Positions 1 to 7,445 of a stretch of 7,719 nucleotides of DNA are shown piece after piece. A program made the translations under genes and the position numbers. The notes under the pieces were generated by a model. It saw nothing but the letters and a program-made list of their open reading frames with translations, was not told the DNA's origin and made no database searches. How positions within the stretch are numbered: position 1 is the stretch's first letter; every line of letters begins with the position of its first letter. The stretch is from Chloroflexota bacterium (GTDB taxonomy: Bacteria; Chloroflexota; Anaerolineae; Thermoflexales; Thermoflexaceae): NCBI GenBank assembly GCA_030550075.1, contig JAUQQB010000126.1, positions 1 to 7,719 of the forward strand, written 5' to 3'.

Positions 1-103
1 GAAAGAGGGGTGGGGCCCTTCCGCCGCTTCGCGGGAGCTCCAAACGGAATGTGGCCCGGCTGAATAGTTACCTTTAGGGCGCTTTGTATCGGGGGGCTGC
101 ATG

Positions 104-144
104 AAAGGTGGGTGGGGCCGCCTTTGGAAGCCCCGCCCACCTTT
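104..144 (-). terminator. Hairpin terminator of rpoD, possibly bidirectional
   Basis: Arms at 104-118 and 130-144 form a 15-bp stem around an 11-nt loop. It starts 6 nt after the rpoD stop codon. Read on the minus strand the stem has one C/A mismatch and is followed only by TTTC. Read on the plus strand the same position is a G-U wobble and the stem runs into CCTTTT, so it may serve a plus-strand transcript from the left as well. Position and stem strength support termination; the short U-tract makes the strand assignment less certain. Confidence 0.7.
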
Positions 145-149
145 TAGGA

Positions 150-1706
<1,557 letters not shown>

Positions 1707-1790
1707 CCGCGCACACTCCTTTCCCGAACGGATCCGGTTATGAACCCCAGCAAGGATCAGCGGCGTCCTTCCCAATGTTGGGGATGGTGT

Positions 1791-3725
1791 TTAACGGCGG
1801 GCCGTTGTGGAGAGCGGATCGTCCATCATCCACCGCCGATATCGGAAGCGCTGCGCCTGATTGAGTTCTTCCGCCAGCGCCTGCCATTTTGCCATGAATT
1901 CGTCCTGAGGCCAATCTGGCACGGACTCCGCCAGCGCCTGGAGATCTTCCAGGATTTCTTTCAAGCGCTGTTCGCGGAGCCATAGCGCCAGGCGCAGCGC
2001 TTCCTCGGCCCATCGCTCGTCTTCCGGATCGAACCCTTGCAGTAGCAGCTCGCGACGTCGAAGCAATTCCACCCACAGCGTTCGTAGCAACGGCCCGGCG
2101 CGCTGGGGCTCTGTCTCCTCTTCCGGCCAATCTTCCACCGGCCCGAACTCCGTCAGGTTCCGAAAGAGGGCCCGATGGGTGGAGTCGAGGAAGTCCTCTT
2201 CGCAAAGCGGCTCCAGGCCCAGCTCCGCAAAGCGGACGTTCAGATAGGGCAGGAGATCAGGCCCCAGGCCCAGCATGACCAGCAACGTGGCCTCCGCTTC
2301 CGTTCCGGTTCCGGGTAGGGGCATGTCGCGACGTGGGGGCACGTTATGAGGCGTCCCTCCCGAAGGCACGTGGCGGCGTGTCCCTACGGTGCGATGGGCG
2401 GCGACCTGTTCCAGTACAACCCGTTCATTCAGCCGGGCCATGCGGGCTGCGTGTTGGATGTAGACATCCCGCTCCACCGGATCCGGGATGGCGGCGAGGA
2501 TCGGGACGATCTCTCGCACGAAGGCGGCTTTCCCTTTCGGATCTTCCAGACGATGCTGGGCGGCCAGGTAATCCAGCAGGAAGGCGATGACCGGGCGCGC
2601 GCCCTCCACTGCTTGGGCCCACGCCGGAGGGTCGCGGCGGATCAGCTCATCGGGATCCACGCCTTCCGGCAGGGTCAGCACCCGCAGGTCCACCCCTAAC
2701 TGGCCGCTCAGGTGGATCAGCCCGCGAGGGCCGAGCTCCAAGGTAGTCTCGGGGAACGCTTCGCGGGCGGAGGCCAGCCCCCGCAGCACGGCGTGCATCC
2801 CGGCTGGGTCCGCATCCAGGGCCAGCACCAGGCGTTTCAGGCCGCGGCTGAGCAAGCGCAGCTGCGCCTCGCTGAGGCTAGTCCCCAGGGCCGCCACCAC
2901 GTTTGTGAAGCCAGCCTGATGGGCCATGATCGCATCGAAATATCCTTCCACGATCACCGCGATGCCGGTCCGCCGGATCTCCGCCCGGGCCAGGTCCAGG
3001 GCGAAGAGCACCGCGCTTTTATCGAAGAGGAGCGTCTGAGGGGAGTTGAGATACTTGGGCTCCTCGCCCCCCAGGGCCCGGGCGCCGAAGCCAATCACGT
3101 GGCCTTGAGGATCCCGAATGGGAATCATCAAGCGGCCCCGGAACCGATCGAAGGCCGTGCCGTCCTCCCGGATCACCACCAGGCCGGCGGACTGGAGTTC
3201 TTCCATGGAGAAGCCCCGGCGGAGCATGTAATCGATCAGGGCATGCCAAGCGCTGGGGCTGTAGCCCAGGCCAAAGCGCTCGATCGTTTCGGGAGCAAGC
3301 CCCCGGGCGGCCAGATAAGCCCGCGCGGGCTCGGCCTCTGGCGTCTGGCGGAGCTGGTGCTGATAGAACAGGGCGGCGGCTTCCAGAACCTCGCGGAGGC
3401 GCGCGCGCTCCCGCTCGCGGGCTTCGGCTTCCGGCGTCTTCGGCTCCAGCGGGATGCCCGCCCGCTGGGCTAGGACCCGTAGGGCTTCCGCGAAGGTCAG
3501 CCCGTCCCGCCGCATCACAAACTGAAAGATGTCTCCGCCGGTGTTGCAGGCGCCGAAACACCGCCAGGTCTGGGTGTCGGGGAACACCACGAAGGCCGGC
3601 GTGCGCACGTTATGGTGGAAGGGGCAGAACCCGATGTAGTTCTTCCCCGAGCGACGCAGCTGGACGCTCTCCCCGATGATCTCCACGATGTCCAGTCGGG
3701 ATTTGATCTCATCAATCAGGGACAT
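1791..3725 (-). CDS. dnaG: DNA primase DnaG
   Basis: DnaG synthesises the RNA primers for lagging-strand replication and works with the DnaB helicase. The protein has 644 residues, near the usual size for the family. The N-terminal CHC2-type zinc domain has its ligands at C34, H37, C56 and C60, with a C-x3-C second pair (RCFGACNTGG) rather than the common C-x2-C. The RNA polymerase core follows, with RGRLMIPIRD (197-206) and PKYLNSPQTLLFDKS (223-237). The TOPRIM metal site is EGYFDAI (E260) plus LALDADPAG (D304, D306), and GVDPDELI follows at 355-362. From about 460 to the end the sequence is helical and poorly conserved, as expected for the helicase-binding domain. The ATG at 3725 is chosen because the family normally begins at MSLIDEIKSRLDIVEIIG and GAGGG lies just upstream. 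The open frame continues to 4058, but that extension runs through an inverted repeat and the promoter, so it is not coding. It is first in an operon with rpoD. Confidence 0.97.
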   Translation of the reverse strand: MSLIDEIKSRLDIVEIIGESVQLRRSGKNYIGFCPFHHNVRTPAFVVFPDTQTWRCFGACNTGGDIFQFVMRRDGLTFAEALRVLAQRAGIPLEPKTPEAEARERERARLREVLEAAALFYQHQLRQTPEAEPARAYLAARGLAPETIERFGLGYSPSAWHALIDYMLRRGFSMEELQSAGLVVIREDGTAFDRFRGRLMIPIRDPQGHVIGFGARALGGEEPKYLNSPQTLLFDKSAVLFALDLARAEIRRTGIAVIVEGYFDAIMAHQAGFTNVVAALGTSLSEAQLRLLSRGLKRLVLALDADPAGMHAVLRGLASAREAFPETTLELGPRGLIHLSGQLGVDLRVLTLPEGVDPDELIRRDPPAWAQAVEGARPVIAFLLDYLAAQHRLEDPKGKAAFVREIVPILAAIPDPVERDVYIQHAARMARLNERVVLEQVAAHRTVGTRRHVPSGGTPHNVPPRRDMPLPGTGTEAEATLLVMLGLGPDLLPYLNVRFAELGLEPLCEEDFLDSTHRALFRNLTEFGPVEDWPEEETEPQRAGPLLRTLWVELLRRRELLLQGFDPEDERWAEEALRLALWLREQRLKEILEDLQALAESVPDWPQDEFMAKWQALAEELNQAQRFRYRRWMMDDPLSTTARR

Positions 3726-3800
3726 AGGGCCCTCGTGCACGCGCGCGGTCGATGTGCGCGCAACCAGCGATGGGATGGGTGTTGAGGAGATCTCGCGTCG

Positions 3801-3858
3801 TGTAGGGGCGCAGCGCCGCTGCGCCCGTAGTAGGAGCGCAGCGCGCTGCGCCCCTACA
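3801..3858. repeat. GC-rich composite inverted repeat (REP-like)
   Basis: The outer arms TGTAGGGGCGCAGCG (3801-3815) and CGCTGCGCCCCTACA (3844-3858) are perfect 15-nt inverted copies. The interior holds two more inverted copies of the same core: CGCTGCGCCC at 3817-3826 and GCGCAGCG at 3836-3843. The unit GCGCAGCG therefore occurs four times in alternating orientation. The element can fold either as one long stem or as two tandem hairpins. It lies downstream of the predicted dnaG promoter, inside the leader. No U-tract follows, so it is not an ordinary terminator. The form resembles dispersed REP/palindromic repeats, but copy number cannot be judged from one window. Confidence 0.85.
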
Positions 3859-3894
3859 GGATGGATCCGGGATATCGTGCCTGTTTGCCTTCCC

Positions 3895-3923
3895 ATCATA
3901 GCCGTCCGAACGCATCTTGCCAA
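3895..3923 (-). promoter_or_regulatory. Sigma-70 promoter of the dnaG-rpoD operon
   Basis: On the minus strand, TTGGCA (3918-3923) and TATGAT (3895-3900) are separated by exactly 17 nt. Each hexamer matches consensus at 5 of 6 positions. Transcription would start near 3888 and cross the inverted repeat before reaching dnaG. RpoD would thus be expressed from a promoter of its own class. Confidence 0.7.
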
Positions 3924-3944
3924 ATTGCGAATGCCCTGTCTAAT
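3917..3944 (+). promoter_or_regulatory. Candidate promoter of cofD, overlapping the dnaG -35 box
   Basis: On the plus strand, TTGCCA (3917-3922, 5 of 6) is followed after 16 nt by TCTAAT (3939-3944, 5 of 6, but lacking the important A at the second position). The -35 box occupies almost the same bases as the dnaG -35 box on the other strand (shared heptamer TTGCCAA, 3917-3923). The start would be near 3951. It is less secure than the dnaG promoter because of the imperfect -10. Confidence 0.45.
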
Positions 3945-4081
3945 TATGGCTGAGGGATTGGGATGATCCGAATCAGCAAGGCAGGTGGATGACTCCTCCA
4001 TCGAAAACCCCGCGAGGCGCGAATTTCTTCGGCAAGTGTTATCTTCCACAGCAAGCAAAATGCAAACAGGAGGGGCATGCC

Positions 4082-5011
4082 ATGCGGGTAACCGTTCTGG
4101 CGGGCGGCGTGGGAGGCGCCCGGATGGTGGATGGGTTCGCCCGAACGATGCCGCCGGAAGACCTGGCCGTGATCGTGAACACCGGCGATGACTTCGAATG
4201 GCATGGGCTCCTGGTGTGCCCGGATCTCGATACGGTGATGTATACCCTGGCCGGGATCGCGAACTCGCAGACCGGATGGGGGATCGCAGGGGATACCTGG
4301 AGGGCTCTGGAGATGGTCGGCCGATACGGCGGGGAGACCTGGTTCCAGATCGGGGATGGGGATCTGGCCACCCACGTGTATCGGACGTTCCTCTGGCGTC
4401 AGGGCATGCGGTTGAGCGAGATCACCGATCGCCTCCGTCGCGCGCTGGGGGTGCCGGTGGCCATCTGGCCCATGAGCGATGATCCGGTGCGGACGATCGT
4501 GGACACGGAGGAAGGGCGGCTCCCCTTTCAGGAGTATTTCGTCCGACGAGGATGCACGCCGCGGGTGCAGGGCTTCGTCTGGGAGGGGATCGAACGGGCG
4601 CGGCTCTCCCTGGAAGCCCGGGCGGCTCTGGAGGCCGCCGATCTGGTGGTCATTGCTCCCTCTAATCCTTATGTGAGCATCAGCCCGATCCTGGCGTTGC
4701 CCGGGGTGCTGGAGCTTATGCAGCGGCGAAGGGTGGTGGCGGTCTCGCCGATCCTGGGAGGATATGCCCTGAAGGGCCCGGCGGCCAAGATGATGGCGGA
4801 GCTGGGGGAAGTGCCCTCCGCCCTCAGCGTCGCGCGGCGCTACCGGGACTTCCTGGACGGCTTCGTGCTGGATCGGGTCGATGCCGCGCTGGCCCCTGCC
4901 GTGGAGGCCATGGGGATCCGCCCGCTGGTCACGGATACCGTGATCCTGGACCCGCCGGCGCGCGCCCGCCTGGCGGAGGAAATCCTGCGCTGGGTGGCCT
5001 CATGGGCATAG
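4082..5011 (+). CDS. cofD: 2-phospho-L-lactate transferase CofD/FbiA (coenzyme F420 biosynthesis)
   Basis: The enzyme joins a guanylylated three-carbon acid (LPPG or its enolpyruvyl form, depending on lineage) to the deazaflavin Fo. This gives F420-0 or dehydro-F420-0 in the cytoplasm, before glutamate tails are added. The protein has 309 residues, normal for the family. Visible signatures are the N-terminal glycine loop LAGGVGGAR (6-14), VNTGDDFEWHGL (32-43), CPDLDTVMYTLAG (46-58), GWGIAGDT (65-72), PMSDDPVRT (130-138), EYFVRRG (151-157), APSNPYVSISPIL (192-204), KGPAAKMM (231-238) and the C-terminal PLVTDTVI (281-288). The ATG at 4082 is chosen because AGGAGGGG lies 6-8 nt upstream and the glycine loop follows at once; the open frame back to 3989 lacks family character. 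No cofC, cofE/fbiB or fbiC gene is in view, so the gene stands alone here. It is divergent from dnaG. Whether the substrate is phospholactate or phosphoenolpyruvate cannot be read from the sequence. Confidence 0.95.
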   Translation: MRVTVLAGGVGGARMVDGFARTMPPEDLAVIVNTGDDFEWHGLLVCPDLDTVMYTLAGIANSQTGWGIAGDTWRALEMVGRYGGETWFQIGDGDLATHVYRTFLWRQGMRLSEITDRLRRALGVPVAIWPMSDDPVRTIVDTEEGRLPFQEYFVRRGCTPRVQGFVWEGIERARLSLEARAALEAADLVVIAPSNPYVSISPILALPGVLELMQRRRVVAVSPILGGYALKGPAAKMMAELGEVPSALSVARRYRDFLDGFVLDRVDAALAPAVEAMGIRPLVTDTVILDPPARARLAEEILRWVASWA

Positions 5012-5150
5012 GACCTCGCCATTCCGTAGCTCATGATCATCGCCTTCATCCTGACCAGATTTGTTTTGAGGATCTGGGATCGGGAAGGCCCATCACCCCA
5101 CTCCCCGAACCCCCAGGGAGCTAAAGCGAAACATCAAATGGGGATGAAGC

Positions 5151-5159
5151 ATTATAGCA
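5151..5159 (-). promoter_or_regulatory. Consensus extended -10 element (TGCTATAAT) antisense to cofD
   Basis: The minus strand of the 172-nt gap between cofD and the Doc remnant contains a perfect TATAAT (5151-5156) preceded by TGC, the extended -10 form. No good -35 hexamer lies 16-18 nt upstream (TTCCCT or CTTCCC only). It points into the 3' end of cofD, so a transcript would be antisense to cofD. The rest of the gap shows only a weak 6-bp stem at 5055-5077 and no clear terminator. Confidence 0.35.
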
Positions 5160-5183
5160 GGTTGCAGTGAGCAGGGAAGGCTA

Positions 5184-5504
5184 TCAATCTTCGGGGACGG
5201 TGTGGGTTCTCAGGCAGTCAGCGATTTCCGCGATGCCCGGTCGGGATTCCGCGACACGCCGGGCGAATCCCTCCAGTTCCTCGTTGGTGGCGGTCAGACG
5301 ATCGCCGTTCCGACGGTGGTTGTGGATCAGGGCGTCCATCCGGGCAGCCGCTTTGGAGAAGAGGTCATGGCCGCCGAAGGTGGCCCAGGGGCGGGCTAGC
5401 GCCGACTCCAGCAGGGAGAGATCCCGCACCCCATGGGCTCCGCCCGTCTACTCGATGGGGCGGGCGTTCAGGAAGAGCGCCTGTTCTATGGTGAGACCTC
5501 TCAT
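5184..5504 (-). pseudogene. Degenerate Doc (death-on-curing, Fic/Doc fold) toxin
   Basis: Read in a single frame from the ATG at 5504, the product starts MRGLTIEQALFLNARPIE, then meets TAG (5448-5450, codon 19). It continues TGGAHGVRDLSLLESALARP, ATFGGHDLF, KAAARMDALIHNH, RRNGDRLTATNEELEGF and ends EIADCLRTHTVPED. This is the Doc family scaffold, whose toxins phosphorylate EF-Tu. The stop falls where the family has IEYTGG, consistent with a Tyr-to-stop change. In addition, NHPFxDGNKRT and the helix after it are absent: the sequence jumps from HNH to RRNGDRL, an in-frame loss of about 20 residues. A further loss of about 4 residues follows GGHDLF. Without that motif the ATP/Mg site cannot form, so read-through or a restart at GTG 5429 would still give an inactive protein. 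The start overlaps the antitoxin stop by 4 nt (ATGA), the usual operon arrangement. Confidence 0.88.
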
Positions 5505-5743
5505 CGCCGGGCCAGGGCTTCCAGGGCGGGGCGATACTGCTCAATGAAATCGGCGACTTGGCGAGCGAACTCCTCGTTGACGTCGGGGAGCGCCGGGCCC
5601 ATCGGGGTGATGAGGATCCGTTGCCGCTCCCGGTCCACCTCCGCGGAAACCTCGGCTCCTTCACCCAGGCCCAGCAGGTCCAGGGTGTCCTTAGGGAGGG
5701 AGACGACGAGGCTGTTGCCCGCCCGGAAGATTCTCCGCACCAT
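5501..5743 (-). CDS. AbrB/MazE/SpoVT-family antitoxin, partner of the Doc remnant
   Basis: This is an 80-residue protein. Residues 3-47 form the swapped-hairpin DNA-binding domain, with the family pattern RRIFRAGNSLVVSLPKD followed by LGLGEGAEVSAEVDRE. Residues 54-80 (DVNEEFARQVADFIEQYRPA and onward) are a predicted helix of the kind that binds and blocks a Doc/Fic toxin. The reading frame is complete, without stops or obvious losses. The ATG at 5743 has AGGGA about 11 nt upstream; a second ATG at 5748 is out of frame. The gene overlaps the toxin remnant by 4 nt. Proteins of this type normally repress their own operon, and a promoter with a nearby palindrome lies upstream. Because the toxin is dead, it has either lost its purpose and not yet decayed, or acts as a regulator or as an antidote to a related toxin elsewhere. 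The last two are conjecture. Confidence 0.9.
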   Translation of the reverse strand: MVRRIFRAGNSLVVSLPKDTLDLLGLGEGAEVSAEVDRERQRILITPMGPALPDVNEEFARQVADFIEQYRPALEALARR

Positions 5744-5775
5744 GGCATGCGCTTCCCTGGGGCGCGCTTACGCTA

Positions 5776-5804
5776 AACATATTTCCGGGCAGCCTCTTCA
5801 TCAA
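5776..5804 (-). promoter_or_regulatory. Candidate promoter of the antitoxin-toxin operon
   Basis: On the minus strand, TTGATG (5799-5804) and TATGTT (5776-5781) are separated by 17 nt. Each matches consensus at 4 of 6 positions. The start would lie near 5769, about 25 nt before the antitoxin ATG. Moderate hexamers with ideal spacing and position make it plausible but unproven. Confidence 0.45.
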
Positions 5805-5816
5805 ATCCGGAGAGAG

Positions 5817-5826
5817 GAAAATTTTC
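5817..5826. promoter_or_regulatory. AT palindrome upstream of the antitoxin promoter, possible operator or UP element
   Basis: GAAAATTTTC is a perfect 10-bp palindrome, extended imperfectly by AGA/TCT on the flanks with one bulged G. It sits about 13 nt upstream of the candidate -35 box in otherwise GC-rich DNA. It could be an antitoxin operator or an A/T-rich UP element. Apart from this, the 176-nt gap 5744-5919 shows only a small CCCGG/CCGGG stem at 5881-5893 near the end of the transporter gene, with no U-tract. Confidence 0.3.
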
Positions 5827-5919
5827 TCTTCTGCTCGGCCGGGAGGGAGCGTCTCTTGCTTCCCCTTGATCCACCCGCATCCCGGATCCCGGGCTAGCGC
5901 GCCTCTCTTTCCGGAGCAC

Positions 5920-7197
5920 TCAGGACCCCGAGGCCGCCTGGGCGGCGCGGGCGCGGAGCTCCGCCCGCAACGCGAGAATGTCCCGCGGGGCCGAGGCGAT
6001 GGCCAGGGCGAACAGCAACCCGCACACCAGCCAGGTGCCCACGCAGATCGTCAGGATGGCCGTGTGCAACGAGGTCCGCACCGCTAACAGGCCAGTGAGG
6101 AACGGGGCCAGGGAGGCGCCGCTGCCCTCGATGAACGATTCCAGGGCCTGGGCCGAGCTCCGGATCTCCGGCGGGCTGATGTCGAACACCGTGGCCAGGA
6201 CGTTGGGGGCGGCGAGGGGGATGGTGAAGGCGGTGAGGATCACCATCCCCCAGAAGGCCCCGAAGGCGGCGGGCGGGATGGACATGGCGATCGCCAGCAG
6301 GATCGCCCCGGCCAGCACCCCGGCCATCGAGACGATCAGGCGCCCGCGCAGCGTCCGGCGGAACAGCCAGTCTCCCATCGCCCCGCCGGCCAGATACCCC
6401 AGGGACATCACGATCACGGCGGAGGCCATGATCACGAAGATCTGGGCGTTGCTGTAGCCCCGTTCCACCTCCAGATAGCGGAAGAACCAGAAGGAGATCA
6501 CATTCCATGGGAAGACGCCGAAGAACCCCTGGGTGACCAGGAAGAGGAAGGTGGGCTTGCGCAGCAGGTCACGGACCTCGGCGAGGTTGAAGCGGTAGCT
6601 CGGGATCTCGGCCAGGGCGGCGAGCTCCGGCTCGCTATGTCCCCTGGGCATTTCCTGGACGGTGCGCCAGATCACGAAGGCCATCAGGATGCCCAGGGCG
6701 CCGGTGATCAGGTAGATCGCCCGCCAGCCGATGAGGTCCTTGAGGCTTAAAGCAAGGGCGACGCCCATAAGATATCCGACGGGCCCGGTCATCTGGAGGA
6801 AGCCGTAGATGCGGCTCCGGAGCTGGGGGCCGAAATAGTCGGAGATCAGGCTGTAGAGGCCGGGGTAGGCGTTGTCGTCGATCCCGGTGGAAGCGCGGGT
6901 GATCAGGAACAGAGGATAGGTCGGGGCGATGGCGCTGAGCCAGGTAGTGGCGCCCCAGATGAACGAAGCCAGCCCGATCAGCATAGGGCGGGCGAAGCGA
7001 TCGGCGAGGTATCCCCACAGGGGATAGAGGAAGAGGCCCACCAGCAGGGCGGCCGTGGAAGCCAGCCCCATGAGGTCTTCCCCGATGTGGAACGTGTTCA
7101 TGATCTCCGTAGTCAGGGGGCCCAGGAGGAGCTTGTCGGTTTGATGAAGGAGCATGAACGCGAACAACACAACGGCGACGGCCCATGGCGCGCGCAT
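5920..7197 (-). CDS. Major facilitator superfamily transporter, Spinster-like
   Basis: This is a 425-residue integral membrane protein with the hydrophobic pattern of 12 helices in two halves, split by a charged loop at about 179-215 (RTVQEMPRGHSEPELAALAE). The first half carries the MFS motif-A loop GYLADRFARP (62-71). It also has RASTGIDDNAYPGLYSLISD (101-120) followed by YFGPQLRSRIYGF, which resembles the GIGEASY...LISDYFP segment of Spinster-like carriers. The second half has a weaker repeat, GGAMGDWLFRR (271-281). The C-terminus is a short Ala/Arg-rich cytoplasmic tail. The ATG at 7197 is chosen because AAGGAGG lies 6 nt upstream and the first helix follows at once; the open frame to 7362 enters a hairpin region and is not coding. 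The substrate cannot be deduced and no neighbouring enzyme gives a clue. It is probably transcribed alone. An Asp pair in TM4 (D107, D108) could take part in proton coupling, but that is a guess. Confidence 0.92.
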   Translation of the reverse strand: MRAPWAVAVVLFAFMLLHQTDKLLLGPLTTEIMNTFHIGEDLMGLASTAALLVGLFLYPLWGYLADRFARPMLIGLASFIWGATTWLSAIAPTYPLFLITRASTGIDDNAYPGLYSLISDYFGPQLRSRIYGFLQMTGPVGYLMGVALALSLKDLIGWRAIYLITGALGILMAFVIWRTVQEMPRGHSEPELAALAEIPSYRFNLAEVRDLLRKPTFLFLVTQGFFGVFPWNVISFWFFRYLEVERGYSNAQIFVIMASAVIVMSLGYLAGGAMGDWLFRRTLRGRLIVSMAGVLAGAILLAIAMSIPPAAFGAFWGMVILTAFTIPLAAPNVLATVFDISPPEIRSSAQALESFIEGSGASLAPFLTGLLAVRTSLHTAILTICVGTWLVCGLLFALAIASAPRDILALRAELRARAAQAASGS

Positions 7198-7347
7198 GGA
7201 GCGCCTCCTTTTGGGACTGAAAGAATAAATGGCCCGCCGGTCTTCCCGGTTCAGGGCGGGGATCCCTCGAATTCCCGGGTAACGATTCCGCCTGACCTTA
7301 TCTGGTTTGAAGCTCCCGTGAAGAGGCGAAATTGTCCTCCCCCCTTG

Positions 7348-7390
7348 ATCCCCCCTCTCCACGGCCGAAAGGGCCGGGGGGAGGGGGGAT
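7348..7390. repeat. Long hairpin with C-run/G-run arms
   Basis: ATCCCCCCTC at 7348-7357 pairs perfectly with GAGGGGGGAT at 7381-7390. Pairing continues through one wobble and one mismatch to CGGCC/GGCCG, leaving the 5-nt loop GAAAG (7367-7371). In all there are 18 pairs. On the plus strand it is followed by AAAAAATGTTTTT rather than a direct U-tract, so it is not a standard terminator. The C-rich lead-in (CCCCCCTTGATCCCCCC) has the look of an interspersed repeat. Confidence 0.75.
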
Positions 7391-7398
7391 AAAAAATG

Positions 7399-7445
7399 TT
7401 TTTGGGCAGAGGCGCGCGCCTTTGGCGTGCGCCTCTGCTCAAAAA
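7399..7445. repeat. 22-bp hairpin with 3-nt loop
   Basis: Arms 7399-7420 and 7424-7445 pair at all 22 positions if read as plus-strand RNA (20 Watson-Crick pairs plus two G-U), around a TTT loop. On the minus strand the two G-U pairs become A-C mismatches. The outer ends are TTTTTG and CAAAAA, so T comes before the stem and A after it on both strands. That is the reverse of a rho-independent terminator. On the minus strand a TTTTTT run occurs only 2 nt past the complete stem, so a minus-strand terminator for the gene at the right edge remains possible. A palindromic element such as a miniature inverted repeat is the alternative. Confidence 0.75.

Larger units (their letters stand above)
3726..4081. 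other. Divergent intergenic region between dnaG and cofD
   Basis: This 356-nt stretch has no convincing gene. It holds the minus-strand promoter for dnaG-rpoD, the plus-strand promoter candidate for cofD, and a GC-rich inverted repeat lying in the dnaG leader. The predicted leaders are about 160 nt (dnaG) and about 130 nt (cofD). The cofD leader contains a small 6-bp stem at about 3984-4002 (GGTGGA/TCCATC) and ends in a strong Shine-Dalgarno sequence, AGGAGGGG (4068-4075). Confidence 0.8.

Noticed and set aside
2712..3473. Plus-strand frame of 253 codons opposite dnaG
   Set aside because: It is antisense to the conserved TOPRIM/core region of primase, and its composition (Gln/Gly/Pro/His-rich) is typical of a shadow frame.
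3801..3858. CRISPR or tandem-repeat array
   Set aside because: The repeats alternate in orientation without unique spacers of regular length.
3726..4058. N-terminal extension of dnaG by 111 residues
   Set aside because: It reads through a GC inverted repeat and a promoter, has no family similarity, and an internal ATG with a ribosome binding site matches the known DnaG start.
5055..5077. CCAGAT/ATCTGG stem after cofD as its terminator
   Set aside because: The stem has only 6 bp with an 11-nt loop, and the T-run lies in the loop rather than after the stem.
5184..5429. 81-codon Doc fragment as a functional small protein starting at GTG
   Set aside because: It has no ribosome binding site, lacks the N-terminal strand and the catalytic motif, and is better explained as the 3' part of a pseudogene.
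5433..5897. Plus-strand frame of 154 codons over the antitoxin locus
   Set aside because: It is Ser/Arg-rich antisense to the AbrB gene and the Doc remnant, with no start signal or domain.
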